Assembly (NCBI GenBank): GCA_015062085.1 | Contig: SUVI01000169.1 | Coordinates: forward strand, 1-7,628 | Direction: 5' to 3' | Length of the DNA stretch: 7,628 bases | Source: Planctomycetaceae bacterium | GTDB lineage: Bacteria > Planctomycetota > Planctomycetia > Pirellulales > Thermoguttaceae | Shown here: piece by piece, positions 1 to 5,934 of the stretch | Position numbering within the stretch: the stretch's first letter is position 1 | How the letters are laid out: each line of letters starts with the position of its first letter | Position numbers and translations under genes: made by a program | Notes under the pieces: generated by a model | What the model was told of the DNA's origin: nothing | The model's input: the letters and a program-made list of their open reading frames with translations, nothing else | The model's database searches: none

Positions 1-411
1 TTCAAGGGAAAGCCTCTTTGCGGTTTCTGGAAGGTCACTGTTCTCGATCAGACGCCGAATATCCGCGTGCGAACGGTGAATGTGCGAGTGTGCGTGGTCG
101 TGCGAGTGTGCGTGGTCGTGCGAGTGGGCGTGGTCGTGCGAGTGGGCGTGGTCGTGCGAGTGGGCGTGGTCGTGCGAGTGGGCGTGGTCGTGCGAGTGGT
201 GCTCATGAATGTCCACGGTCAGCATTTTGCCGGACATTCCATGCGAGCCTTTTTTCGTTCGGCGCAGATGGAAGTGCTCCGGGATCAGACGGTGGAGCGG
301 TTCTTCTACGGCACTCTGGGAAATTCCCTTCCGCTCACAGAATTCAATGAGTGCATTCAGGATCATGTCTCCGGAACCGCCGCCCACACTGTCAAATCGT
401 AAAATCTTCAT
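1..411 (-). CDS. larC: LarC, nickel-pincer cofactor nickel-insertion protein, N-terminal part (runs off left edge)
   Basis: Reading the minus strand from an ATG at 411 gives 137 codons open to the window edge. LarC inserts nickel, in a CTP-dependent reaction, into the pyridinium bis-thiocarboxylate mononucleotide made by LarB and LarE, giving the nickel-pincer cofactor of lactate racemase-type enzymes in the cytoplasm. The start MKILRFDSVGGGSGDM and, at residues 116-136, ADIRRLIENSDLPETAKRLSL are typical of the family. Between them, residues 69-115 form a histidine-rich loop with 24 His, dominated by six HSHDHA units; LarC proteins often carry a His-rich loop here, probably for metal handling. 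GGAG lies 9 bases before the start (421-424). An in-frame ATG five codons upstream (424-426) is possible, but family members start at MKIL. The C-terminal catalytic half is outside the window, as are larB and larE. Identity is confident; the intactness of the gene cannot be judged. Confidence 0.9.
   Translation of the reverse strand, partial: MKILRFDSVGGGSGDMILNALIEFCERKGISQSAVEEPLHRLIPEHFHLRRTKKGSHGMSGKMLTVDIHEHHSHDHAHSHDHAHSHDHAHSHDHAHSHDHAHSHDHAHSHIHRSHADIRRLIENSDLPETAKRLSLE
82..198 (-). repeat. 18-bp tandem repeat encoding HSHDHA in larC
   Basis: There are six full copies of an 18-bp unit (plus-strand form gtgcgagtgggcgtggtc) and a final half copy. Four copies are identical. The two nearest the left edge share one change (ggc to tgc), which is silent because both give Ala on the minus strand. 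The unit is in frame, so gain or loss of copies would change the histidine loop by six residues without breaking larC. Confidence 0.95.
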
Positions 412-499
412 TCTCTTCAACTCCATGGAGCGTACTGCCGAAAAGGAGGGAACGGCAGCATGCCCCTAATATTCAGAAACTCTTTCATTAATTTTCTAT

Positions 500-527
500 A
501 TTTTACCAAAAAGCGTGAGAATTTCAA
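500..527 (-). promoter_or_regulatory. Likely sigma70 promoter of larC
   Basis: On the minus strand TTGAAA (522-527, five of six to consensus) is followed after 16 bases by TAAAAT (500-505, five of six). Transcription would begin near 492 and leave a leader of about 80 bases that includes the 435-458 inverted repeat. The AT-rich setting makes chance matches easier. Confidence 0.5.
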
Positions 528-706
528 GCGTCTTCAAGAGAAAAAGAACGTGTTTTTTAAAAAAGAAGCAGAAAGAACGTTTCCTGACGCTGGAAAAACG
601 GTCAGCCACCCCCTTAAAAAAGTCCTTGAAACAGAAAAATTTTGCAGGATTTGAACGAAAAGTAGATTTTATGGAAAGTTTCATGGAATTTCGATGGGGA
701 GGGGGG

Positions 707-735
707 CTGGAAATTTTTTCGCTTAAGGGTAAAAT
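707..735 (+). promoter_or_regulatory. Weak candidate promoter of leuD
   Basis: TAAAAT at 730-735 is a good -10 element. The hexamer 17 bases upstream, CTGGAA (707-712), matches the -35 consensus at only three positions. It lies about 55 bases before the leuD start, a sensible place, but the evidence is thin. Confidence 0.3.
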
Positions 736-790
736 AAAGAGTAGTTAAAATTTCATTTCGTTTCACACTCTTTTTGAGGAAAACTTCAAA

Positions 791-1378
791 ATGGAAAAAT
801 TCACCACGCACACGGGCCTCGTGATCCCGATGGACCGTTCGAATGTCGATACGGACCAGATCATGCCGAAACAGTTTCTCAAAAGGATCGAACGCTCCGG
901 CTTCGGCCAGTTCGTTTTTTTTGACTGGCGTTTTCTTGAGGATGGTTCGGAAAATCCCGAATTTGAACTAAACAAACCGGAGTACCGCGGCGGCACGATC
1001 CTGCTGACGCGCCGTAATTTTGGATCTGGTTCAAGCCGTGAACACGCGCCGTGGGGACTTGCCGACTACGGATTCAAGGTCCTGCTTGCACCGAGTTTTG
1101 CCGACATTTTCTTCAATAATTCGTTCAAAAACGGCATGCTCCCCATTCGTTTGAGCGAAGAAACGATCGAGGACCTTTTCCAGCGGACTGCCGCACATCC
1201 CGGTTACAAACTCACGGTCGATCTTGAGAAACAGATCATTTCCGACGAGTACGGTCTCGAACTTCCGTTTGAAGTCGACGCGTTCCGAAAGCACTGTCTC
1301 CTGAACGCCCTGGATGACATTTCGCTCACCCTTCAGCATGAAGAAGCGATCGCGGGCTGGGAAAAGAAAAACGACTAA
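791..1378 (+). CDS. leuD: 3-isopropylmalate dehydratase small subunit
   Basis: LeuD pairs with LeuC to form the 4Fe-4S isopropylmalate isomerase, which converts 2-isopropylmalate to 3-isopropylmalate in cytoplasmic leucine synthesis. The 195-residue product has the usual length and the swivel-domain landmarks of the aconitase family: [14 protein letters not shown] at residues 18-31, the substrate-loop motif [15 protein letters not shown] at 76-90, and [13 protein letters not shown] at about 107-119. The start at 791 has GAGGA (776-780) 10 bases upstream and begins at the normal family N-terminus. The protein looks intact. No leuC, leuA or leuB lies in the window; the upstream neighbour is the divergent larC, so leuD is not downstream of leuC here, unlike in many bacteria. 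Related small subunits such as homoaconitase or citraconate-type enzymes cannot be fully excluded, but the sequence is closest to bacterial LeuD. Confidence 0.95.
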   Translation: MEKFTTHTGLVIPMDRSNVDTDQIMPKQFLKRIERSGFGQFVFFDWRFLEDGSENPEFELNKPEYRGGTILLTRRNFGSGSSREHAPWGLADYGFKVLLAPSFADIFFNNSFKNGMLPIRLSEETIEDLFQRTAAHPGYKLTVDLEKQIISDEYGLELPFEVDAFRKHCLLNALDDISLTLQHEEAIAGWEKKND

Positions 1379-1406
1379 GTTCGTCTGGATCTCAGATTTT
1401 TTACCC

Positions 1407-1467
1407 TGTGCGGGGTCCCCAAGTTTTGAGGATCCCGTTTTTTGGGGACCCAGCCGGCAACTGCACA
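1407..1467 (+). promoter_or_regulatory. Strong stem-loop between leuD and the radical SAM gene
   Basis: GGGTCCCCAA (1413-1422) and TTGGGGACCC (1442-1451) are perfect 10-base inverted copies with a 19-base loop. A second arm, TGTGC (1407-1411) with GCACA (1463-1467), could extend the stem across an asymmetric bulge. No T-run follows on either strand, so it is not a standard intrinsic terminator. It ends 17 bases before the radical SAM start and just before that gene's G-rich ribosome site, so it may be a leuD 3' end structure or a leader element. Function is inferred only from structure. Confidence 0.55.
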
Positions 1468-1484
1468 CCGGGGGACAGTGAAAA

Positions 1485-2615
1485 ATGAGTTTTTGGTGTA
1501 AACGTGAGAACGCACAGTCCAGAACGCAGTCCAGAACGCAGTCCAGAACGCAGTCCCAAACGCAGTCCAAAACGCAGTCCAAAACGCAGTCAAACGTTCT
1601 CGCGGCAGAAACGATCCTTCCGAAAATCGCGGTTTTTGAAGTGACGTATCGCTGTCCGCATCGCTGTGCGTTTTGCTACTGCCCATGGGAAAACGCTCAG
1701 GATTGGCCGAAAGACGAACTTTCGACCGAGGAAGTCTTCTCGGCTCTGGAAATGCTGCGTCGATGCGGTGTGCGCCAAGTCACGTTCAGCGGCGGTGAAC
1801 CGACACAGCGTCCTGATCTGCGTGAGCTTTTGCTTCATGCCCGTTCGCTCGGTCTGCACGTTGGCCTGATCTCCAACGGACGCGTGCTGGATGCAGAATG
1901 GCTCGATTTTCTTCGACCGCTCCATGTGCAGCTCTCGCTTTCCGTCCCGGGGATCGAGACTTTTGAGCAAACTACCGGTGTTTCGGGAGTCGGACACGTG
2001 CTGCAGCTTTTCTCCATGGCGAAAGAACGCGGGATCAAAACCTGTGCCAACGTGACTGTCAGCCGAACGAACCTTCCGGAACTCTACGAAAACATTGCGT
2101 ACCCGCTCATTTACGGCGCGGACTATCTGCTCCTAAACCGATTCATGCCGGGCGGACGAGGAATGCAGCACACCGAACTGCTTCTGAACGCAGATGAACT
2201 CGATTTGATGCTCGAAACTGCTGAGAAAGTTCTGTCGCGTGCAGGGAAAAAAGGACACGTTGGCACGGAATTGCCATACTGCGTCCTTCGCGATCCGAAA
2301 AAATTCCGTTTTCTCCAAATTTCATCCCGATGCAGCGCGGCACGATATTTTTGCGCACTCGATCCCGGCGGCTGGCTGAAACCGTGCAATCACTCCCCGG
2401 TCCGCGTCTGCCGATTTGACGAGATCCCGGACCAGATCCCCGCACACCCGTACTGGAAACGCTTTCTTGAATCAGACTACCTCCCCGAAATGTGCACCGA
2501 TTGCCGTCATCTTTCGCTTTGCCGAGGCGGCTGTCGGGAAGCCGCGCACGTTTTCGGCGGCTCGCTCAACTCTCCCGATCCGCTTTTGGCAGATATTTCA
2601 AAAACACGAACGTGA
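1485..2615 (+). CDS. Radical SAM/SPASM-domain protein with a QS(R/Q/K)T-repeat N-terminus
   Basis: This 376-residue protein is a radical S-adenosylmethionine enzyme. The CX3CX2C cluster motif is C57, C61, C64 (CPHRCAFCYC), followed by FSGGEPT at 101-107 and NRFMPGGRG at 218-226. The C-terminus fits a SPASM auxiliary-cluster domain: C283-X12-G296-X4-C301, then C337-X2-C340-X5-C346-X3-C350. The last SPASM cysteine, often in a DPxC segment, is absent: here DPLL at 365-368. SPASM enzymes include peptide maturases (PqqE type) and haem-pathway enzymes (NirJ/AhbD type); the substrate cannot be assigned and no precursor-peptide gene is visible nearby. Residues 11-36 are QS(R/Q/K)T repeats, a basic, polar and probably disordered tail not expected in the family. 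The start at 1485 is preceded by GGGGGA (1470-1475, spacing 9). No in-frame start exists between the repeats and the catalytic domain, so the tail is probably translated. Confidence 0.88.
   Translation: MSFWCKRENAQSRTQSRTQSRTQSQTQSKTQSKTQSNVLAAETILPKIAVFEVTYRCPHRCAFCYCPWENAQDWPKDELSTEEVFSALEMLRRCGVRQVTFSGGEPTQRPDLRELLLHARSLGLHVGLISNGRVLDAEWLDFLRPLHVQLSLSVPGIETFEQTTGVSGVGHVLQLFSMAKERGIKTCANVTVSRTNLPELYENIAYPLIYGADYLLLNRFMPGGRGMQHTELLLNADELDLMLETAEKVLSRAGKKGHVGTELPYCVLRDPKKFRFLQISSRCSAARYFCALDPGGWLKPCNHSPVRVCRFDEIPDQIPAHPYWKRFLESDYLPEMCTDCRHLSLCRGGCREAAHVFGGSLNSPDPLLADISKTRT
1515..1596 (+). repeat. 12-bp tandem repeat at the start of the radical SAM gene
   Basis: Six full 12-bp copies are followed by a shortened seventh (CAGTCAAACG, 1587-1596). 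The unit changes along the array: CAGTCCAGAACG three times, CAGTCCCAAACG once, CAGTCCAAAACG twice. In the gene frame it encodes QSRT, QSQT and QSKT. The ordered drift of variants suggests local duplication by slippage or unequal exchange. Confidence 0.95.
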
Positions 2616-2636
2616 CACAAGACTTGGGGATCGCTC

Positions 2637-2665
2637 TTGACAGAATAAAGCAGGGCAGCTAAAAT
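2637..2665 (+). promoter_or_regulatory. Near-consensus sigma70 promoter for the nitroreductase gene
   Basis: TTGACA (2637-2642, perfect) is followed after exactly 17 bases by TAAAAT (2660-2665, five of six). The expected start near 2672 leaves a leader of about 93 bases. The promoter is flanked by two direct copies of GACTTGGGG (2621-2629 and 2683-2691), which could be regulator sites. It implies that the nitroreductase is transcribed independently of the radical SAM gene. Confidence 0.75.
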
Positions 2666-2722
2666 GCGGATGCTCAAAAGTTGACTTGGGGCGCATAATT
2701 GAAATGTGCCCAGCGTTTCCAT

Positions 2723-2746
2723 TCCTCAAATCCTCAGATCCTTAAA
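2723..2746 (+). repeat. Three imperfect 8-bp repeats in the nitroreductase leader
   Basis: TCCTCAAA, TCCTCAGA and TCCTTAAA sit end to end, six bases before the AAAGGAGG ribosome site. TCCTCAAATCC from the first copy and the start of the second recurs at 3623-3633 in another leader. They may be a minor slippage product; no function is evident. Confidence 0.5.
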
Positions 2747-2764
2747 TTTTCCAAAGGAGGCTCC

Positions 2765-3277
2765 ATGGACCTTTTCCAGGCACTCAAGACCCGCCGAAGT
2801 GTGCGGGCATTCACCGGCGCAAGGATTCCCGAAGAACAGATCCGCGAGATCCTCGAGTGCGGCACCTACGCTCCGTCCGCCCTCAACGCACAGCCATGGC
2901 ACTTCATCGTCGTGGATGACCGAAAGATATTCCCCGACCTAATGCGGATCCATCCGTATATTTCCGCTCTTGCCAACGCCTCGCACGCGGTCATTCTCTG
3001 CGCAGACAAAGCCCTCGAACGCGCCCCCGGCAACTGGGTCTTGGACTGCTCTGCGTGTATGCAGAATATGCTCCTCGCAGCACATGGTCTCGGATACGGC
3101 GCAGTCTGGGCCGGAATCTACCCGAACCAAGAGAGAATGGCAAATTTTTGCAAGTACTTCCGCCTCCCCGACACGGTGGAAGCTCATGGTATCATGGTCG
3201 TTGGTATCCCGCAGGACCCGCTTCCCGTCGTTACGGATCGATACCAAGAAAGCAAAGTCCACCAAAACCAATGGTGA
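2765..3277 (+). CDS. Nitroreductase-family FMN-dependent oxidoreductase
   Basis: The 170-residue product is a single-domain member of the nitroreductase fold, whose members use FMN and NAD(P)H to reduce nitro, quinone or other electron-poor substrates, usually as cytoplasmic dimers. Visible landmarks are the FMN-phosphate-binding RRSVRAF at 10-16, APSALNAQPWHFIVV at 36-50, the CSACMQNMLLAAHGLG helix in the middle, and the C-terminal VVGIP plus DRYQESKVHQNQW, common in short bacterial members. No ferredoxin domain or signal peptide is present. The frame can be extended upstream to an ATG at 2699, but 2765 is preferred because AAAGGAGG (2753-2760) lies just before it, although the 4-base gap is short, and because MDLFQALKTRRSVR is the normal family start. 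The physiological substrate is unknown, and family members vary widely. Confidence 0.92.
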   Translation: MDLFQALKTRRSVRAFTGARIPEEQIREILECGTYAPSALNAQPWHFIVVDDRKIFPDLMRIHPYISALANASHAVILCADKALERAPGNWVLDCSACMQNMLLAAHGLGYGAVWAGIYPNQERMANFCKYFRLPDTVEAHGIMVVGIPQDPLPVVTDRYQESKVHQNQW

Positions 3278-3318
3278 CCCTGCCTCCTTTTCCGCTTCAG
3301 ACCTAGTTTCGTCTCACA

Positions 3319-3353
3319 TTTGGGTGCTCTTTCTTTGGAAAAAGAGCCCCAAA
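3319..3353 (+). terminator. Terminator-like hairpin after the nitroreductase gene
   Basis: TTTGGG (3319-3324) and GCTCTTT (3326-3332) pair with AAAGAGCCCCAAA (3341-3353), giving 13 pairs with one bulged T and an 8-base loop. It begins 42 bases after the stop codon. The sequence that follows is only weakly T-rich, so termination may be partial. Confidence 0.55.
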
Positions 3354-3402
3354 CCAATCCTTTAAATAAATCAAACAAAAATTCAAGTTTTTCATTGTTT
3401 CC

Positions 3403-3421
3403 GTTTGTTTGTTTGTTTGTT
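3403..3421 (+). repeat. (GTTT)n tetranucleotide microsatellite
   Basis: Four full GTTT units and a partial fifth lie in non-coding DNA between the nitroreductase hairpin and the palindrome at 3563. Copy-number changes here would not alter any protein. Confidence 0.9.
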
Positions 3422-3562
3422 CTGAAGAGACCGTCTTCTTGATTTTCTCATAAGCAGAAAACAAATCGTTCCGTTCTTTTGAGCTTTTTGTACTTCTCAT
3501 TGAAAGATCGGAGCGTTTTTCCGGAGACTGGATTACCTATTTTTCTCATTCTCCCTCTTTCT

Positions 3563-3576
3563 TGAAAACGTTTTCA
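3563..3576. promoter_or_regulatory. LacI/CRE-type operator-like palindrome
   Basis: TGAAAACGTTTTCA is a perfect 14-base palindrome with a central CG and fits the consensus TGWAANCGNTNWCA bound by CcpA and many LacI-family repressors. It lies about 270 bases before the next start codon. No LacI-family gene is in the window, so the partner is unknown and the assignment rests only on sequence form. Confidence 0.45.
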
Positions 3577-3580
3577 GCAT

Positions 3581-3618
3581 GCGGCAGAAATTTGAAAAAA
3601 AAGAAAATTTTTTGCCGC
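3581..3618 (+). other. Hairpin directly after the palindrome
   Basis: GCGGCA (3581-3586) pairs with TGCCGC (3613-3618), and AAATTT (3588-3593) with AAATTT (3605-3610), closing on an 11-base A-rich loop, with one G opposite two T in the stem. It could be a leader structure, or a terminator for transcripts from the left, but no T-run follows the stem. Confidence 0.4.
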
Positions 3619-3845
3619 AAACTCCTCAAATCCGTCTTGCGGAAAAGGCCGATCTCGATTAAACTCTCAAAGCATGAGGAATCAGACACAGATGATGATC
3701 CGTCCGTCTCGGGGCATTTTCATTCCGAATCGGTGCGCGTTCGTGTCTCTCTGTTCCGTCGGCTTTGCCGTTTTCAGCGGTCAGAGCCAGCCACTCACGG
3801 TCATTTCCCGAAATATCGGTCATTTTATCCTGGAGGTTCTATTTT

Positions 3846-5768
3846 ATGTTAAATCGTATGTTGAATCGGACTGCGTGTGCCGGCGCGTGTCTCCTGTGTG
3901 CGCAGAGCGTCCTGATGGGCCAGTCGGTCTCCAAACAGGTCGAGATCGTTTTACAATACAAACCGGTGCAGGACGTCGAATACACGATCCCCTCGGACGA
4001 AGATTCCCAGTCATGCAAAGCCCGGAAGATCGAAGGCGGTCTGCGTGTCGTCGATGGCAACGGCATGACGCTGCGTGAAGTCCTCGACACGAACGACGAC
4101 AAATCAGTTGATGAGTGGCGCTACTTTCTGAATGGGCTGGAAGTCTACCGTGAAAACGACACGAACGGTGACAAAAAGAAGGATCAGTTCCAGTGGTCCA
4201 CCACCGCAGGAACGCGTATGGGGATCGACTCCGATGATGACGGAAAGATAGACCAGTGGAAAGTGCTCTCTGCTGCTGAACTGACGGCCGAAGTCGCTAT
4301 GGCGGTCGCTTCCGGAGATGCCGCGCGCTTTGATGCGGTCCTGCTGACGGCTGATGAGCTGAAAGAACTTGGACTTGGCGAGGAAAAATACGAGCAGATC
4401 AAGGCGAAACTCCTTGGGGCACGTGAAAAATTTGCCGCACTTGCAGCCTCAAAACCCTTCACAACAGCCGCCAAATGGACTCAGTTCAATAGTGTGCGCC
4501 CCTACTCGTATCCCGCAGGGACGGACGGGTCGGAACAGAACGTGGAATTCTACGAAAACGCTTCCGCAGTCGTTCACGAAGGTGAAAGCGACATTGAGAT
4601 CGCCGTCGGTACCATGATCCGCGTAGGGAATGTCTGGAAAGTCATCGATGCTCCGATGATCGCCACCGCCGAAAACATCAATGAAGTCGCCGCGAACAAC
4701 GTTTTCATTCAGTTCAGCACGAACGCAGCAGCTGCGGCAGCTGGAGGAACGGCACAGACCTCGGAAGAACTGACCAAACTGGATGAGCAGATCAACTTGG
4801 CGCAGACGATGGATGAAATGGCTGCACTTCACGCCAAACGTGCTGACCTGCTCGAATCTCTCGCGCAGAACGCTGGAAACGCCGAGGAACGCGCGCAGTG
4901 GATCCACACTCTCGCCGACGGCGTCACTGGCGCCATTCAGCAAGGTATTTATCCGGACGGTCCTGCGCGTCTGAAGGCCCTGCTCGATACGCTCAAGGAA
5001 AGCGAAGACGACAAAGCCCTCGCCGCATACGTCCAATTCCGCCTCATGTCTGCCGAGTACACCATCTCGATGATGAAAGCATCGGGAACTGGCTGGCTCC
5101 AGGTCCGTTCCAAATGGCTGGAAGATCTGGCCGCCTTCATTCAGGAGTATCCGGACGCCCAAGACACGGCCGAAGCGATGCTTCAGCTTGCGATGGAAAA
5201 TGAAAACGACGGTACCGATGACAAAGCCCTCGCGCTTTACTCCGAGATCCTCACTAAGTTCCCGGAATCCACGAGTGCCGCCAAAGCCCAAGGCGCGATG
5301 ACCCGTCTGGAATGCGTCGGCAAACCTCTTACCTTCACCGCTAAAGTCCTCGGGATGCAGGATAAACAGGTCAATCTCGCAAGTCTCAAAGGCCGTGTCA
5401 TCGTCCTGCACTTTTGGGCCAGCTGGATGAGCGACGCTGCCCGTGAAATGGACAAACTCAAGGAGATCGCCGCAAAATATCCGCAGCAAGTCATCGTCTT
5501 AGGGGTCAATGTGGACGACTCGGCTGAAATTGCTCAGCAGTTTGTCGACACCAACCGCATGACTTGGTACCAGATGCGCGAAGACGGCGGAATGGAAAGC
5601 CGGCCGGCGAACGCGCTGGGGATCTTCAACATTCCGACCATTTTCGTCATCGGTGCGGATGGAAACGTCATTTCTCGCAATCCGCTGAGCACGGAACTCC
5701 TTCCGATCGTTGCGGAAGCCGCTAAAGCTGTGAAGGCTGTCGCTCCGGCTGCAAAATCGGAAAAATAG
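3846..5768 (+). CDS. Secreted protein with calcium-type loops and a cysteine-less thioredoxin (TlpA/redoxin-like) domain
   Basis: The 640-residue product starts with a Sec-type signal (MLNRMLNRTACAGACLLC, cleavage probably near residue 27). Residues 81-136 hold three DxNxDxxxD-type loops (D81-D89, D105-D113, D128-D136), as in dockerin or EF-hand-like calcium sites. Next come an Ala/Glu-rich helical region with a possible coiled coil (about 305-350) and TPR-like helices (about 425-500). Residues from about 500 form a TlpA/redoxin-type thioredoxin fold: FWASW at 523-527, the expected cis-proline in NIPTIFVIG (P597), and GADGNVI. The usual WCxxC reads W-M-S-D-A, so both catalytic cysteines are missing (M528, A531) and disulfide exchange is unlikely at this site. 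A periplasmic or surface binding or scaffold role is inferred. The ATG at 3846 has GGAGG (3832-3836) at spacing 9; a longer frame from 3765 lacks a ribosome site and would bury the signal. The loop plus thioredoxin layout resembles planctomycete proteins. Confidence 0.85.
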   Translation: MLNRMLNRTACAGACLLCAQSVLMGQSVSKQVEIVLQYKPVQDVEYTIPSDEDSQSCKARKIEGGLRVVDGNGMTLREVLDTNDDKSVDEWRYFLNGLEVYRENDTNGDKKKDQFQWSTTAGTRMGIDSDDDGKIDQWKVLSAAELTAEVAMAVASGDAARFDAVLLTADELKELGLGEEKYEQIKAKLLGAREKFAALAASKPFTTAAKWTQFNSVRPYSYPAGTDGSEQNVEFYENASAVVHEGESDIEIAVGTMIRVGNVWKVIDAPMIATAENINEVAANNVFIQFSTNAAAAAAGGTAQTSEELTKLDEQINLAQTMDEMAALHAKRADLLESLAQNAGNAEERAQWIHTLADGVTGAIQQGIYPDGPARLKALLDTLKESEDDKALAAYVQFRLMSAEYTISMMKASGTGWLQVRSKWLEDLAAFIQEYPDAQDTAEAMLQLAMENENDGTDDKALALYSEILTKFPESTSAAKAQGAMTRLECVGKPLTFTAKVLGMQDKQVNLASLKGRVIVLHFWASWMSDAAREMDKLKEIAAKYPQQVIVLGVNVDDSAEIAQQFVDTNRMTWYQMREDGGMESRPANALGIFNIPTIFVIGADGNVISRNPLSTELLPIVAEAAKAVKAVAPAAKSEK

Positions 5769-5816
5769 AAAGACGGAAAAATAGAAGATCCGCAGAGTAC
5801 GCTGCACCTTGCACAT

Positions 5817-5842
5817 GAACCTCTCCTTTTTTGGGGAGGTTC
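5817..5842 (+). terminator. Terminator of the thioredoxin-fold gene
   Basis: GAACCTCTCC (5817-5826) pairs with GGGGAGGTTC (5833-5842) around a T6 loop: ten pairs including one G-U. It begins 48 bases after the stop. The downstream T content is modest (gtttct, then attttt), so it is a likely but not ideal intrinsic terminator. Confidence 0.65.
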
Positions 5843-5880
5843 TGCGTTTCTAGTCATTTTTGATTTGGACTCAATGCAAA

Positions 5881-5912
5881 AAGTCCCGCATTCTTGGAAG
5901 GATGCGGGACTT
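5881..5912 (-). terminator. Terminator of the FAD oxidoreductase gene
   Basis: AAGTCCCGCAT (5881-5891) and ATGCGGGACTT (5902-5912) are perfect 11-base inverted copies around 10 bases that can pair further. Read on the minus strand the stem runs straight into TTTTT, giving a classical intrinsic terminator 22 bases after the FAD gene's stop. It can also stop plus-strand readthrough from the convergent neighbour. Confidence 0.8.
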
Positions 5913-5934
5913 CTTAGGTTTCATGCTGGAACTT

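Larger units (their letters stand above)
412..790. other. Divergent AT-rich intergenic region between larC and leuD
   Basis: About 380 bases with no convincing gene. It is rich in A and T runs and must hold promoters for both neighbours. A short inverted repeat (CTGCCG at 435-440, CGGCAG at 453-458, 12-base loop) lies in the larC leader. A G-rich run (696-706) sits in the leuD half. A 64-codon Lys/Phe-rich frame starting at 460 has an AGGAGG before it, but its composition only mirrors the AT-rich DNA, so it is not called a gene. Confidence 0.7.
3278..3845. other. Long non-coding region before the secreted thioredoxin-fold protein
   Basis: These 568 bases hold no convincing gene. In order they contain a terminator-like hairpin, a (GTTT)n microsatellite at 3403-3421, a T-rich tract, a perfect 14-bp palindrome, a second hairpin and a more GC-rich 180-base leader. 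A weak promoter-like pair, TTGCGG (3637-3642) and TAAACT (3660-3665) with a 17-base spacer, is possible. Frames starting at 3562 and 3674 run into the next gene in other registers and lack ribosome sites. Confidence 0.65.

Noticed and set aside
18..469. Three overlapping plus-strand frames with GRAS-, VV- and similar repeats
   Set aside because: They are shadows of the larC histidine repeat. The minus-strand frame gives recognisable LarC sequence on both sides of the repeat.
460..654. 64-codon plus-strand frame preceded by AGGAGG
   Set aside because: Its Lys/Phe-rich composition only reflects AT-rich intergenic DNA, no family is recognisable, and it would lie across the larC promoter region.
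1485..3277. Radical SAM plus nitroreductase as one peptide-maturation operon
   Set aside because: A near-perfect promoter separates them, the gap is about 150 bases, and no precursor peptide is visible. The pairing is not supported by this sequence alone.
3765..3845. N-terminal extension of the secreted thioredoxin-fold protein
   Set aside because: There is no ribosome site before 3765, while GGAGG sits 9 bases before the ATG at 3846, which also begins a clean signal peptide.
4449..5489. 346-codon minus-strand frame opposite the secreted protein
   Set aside because: It is a long antisense shadow in GC-biased codons. It shows no recognisable motifs, and the plus-strand protein has clear domains.
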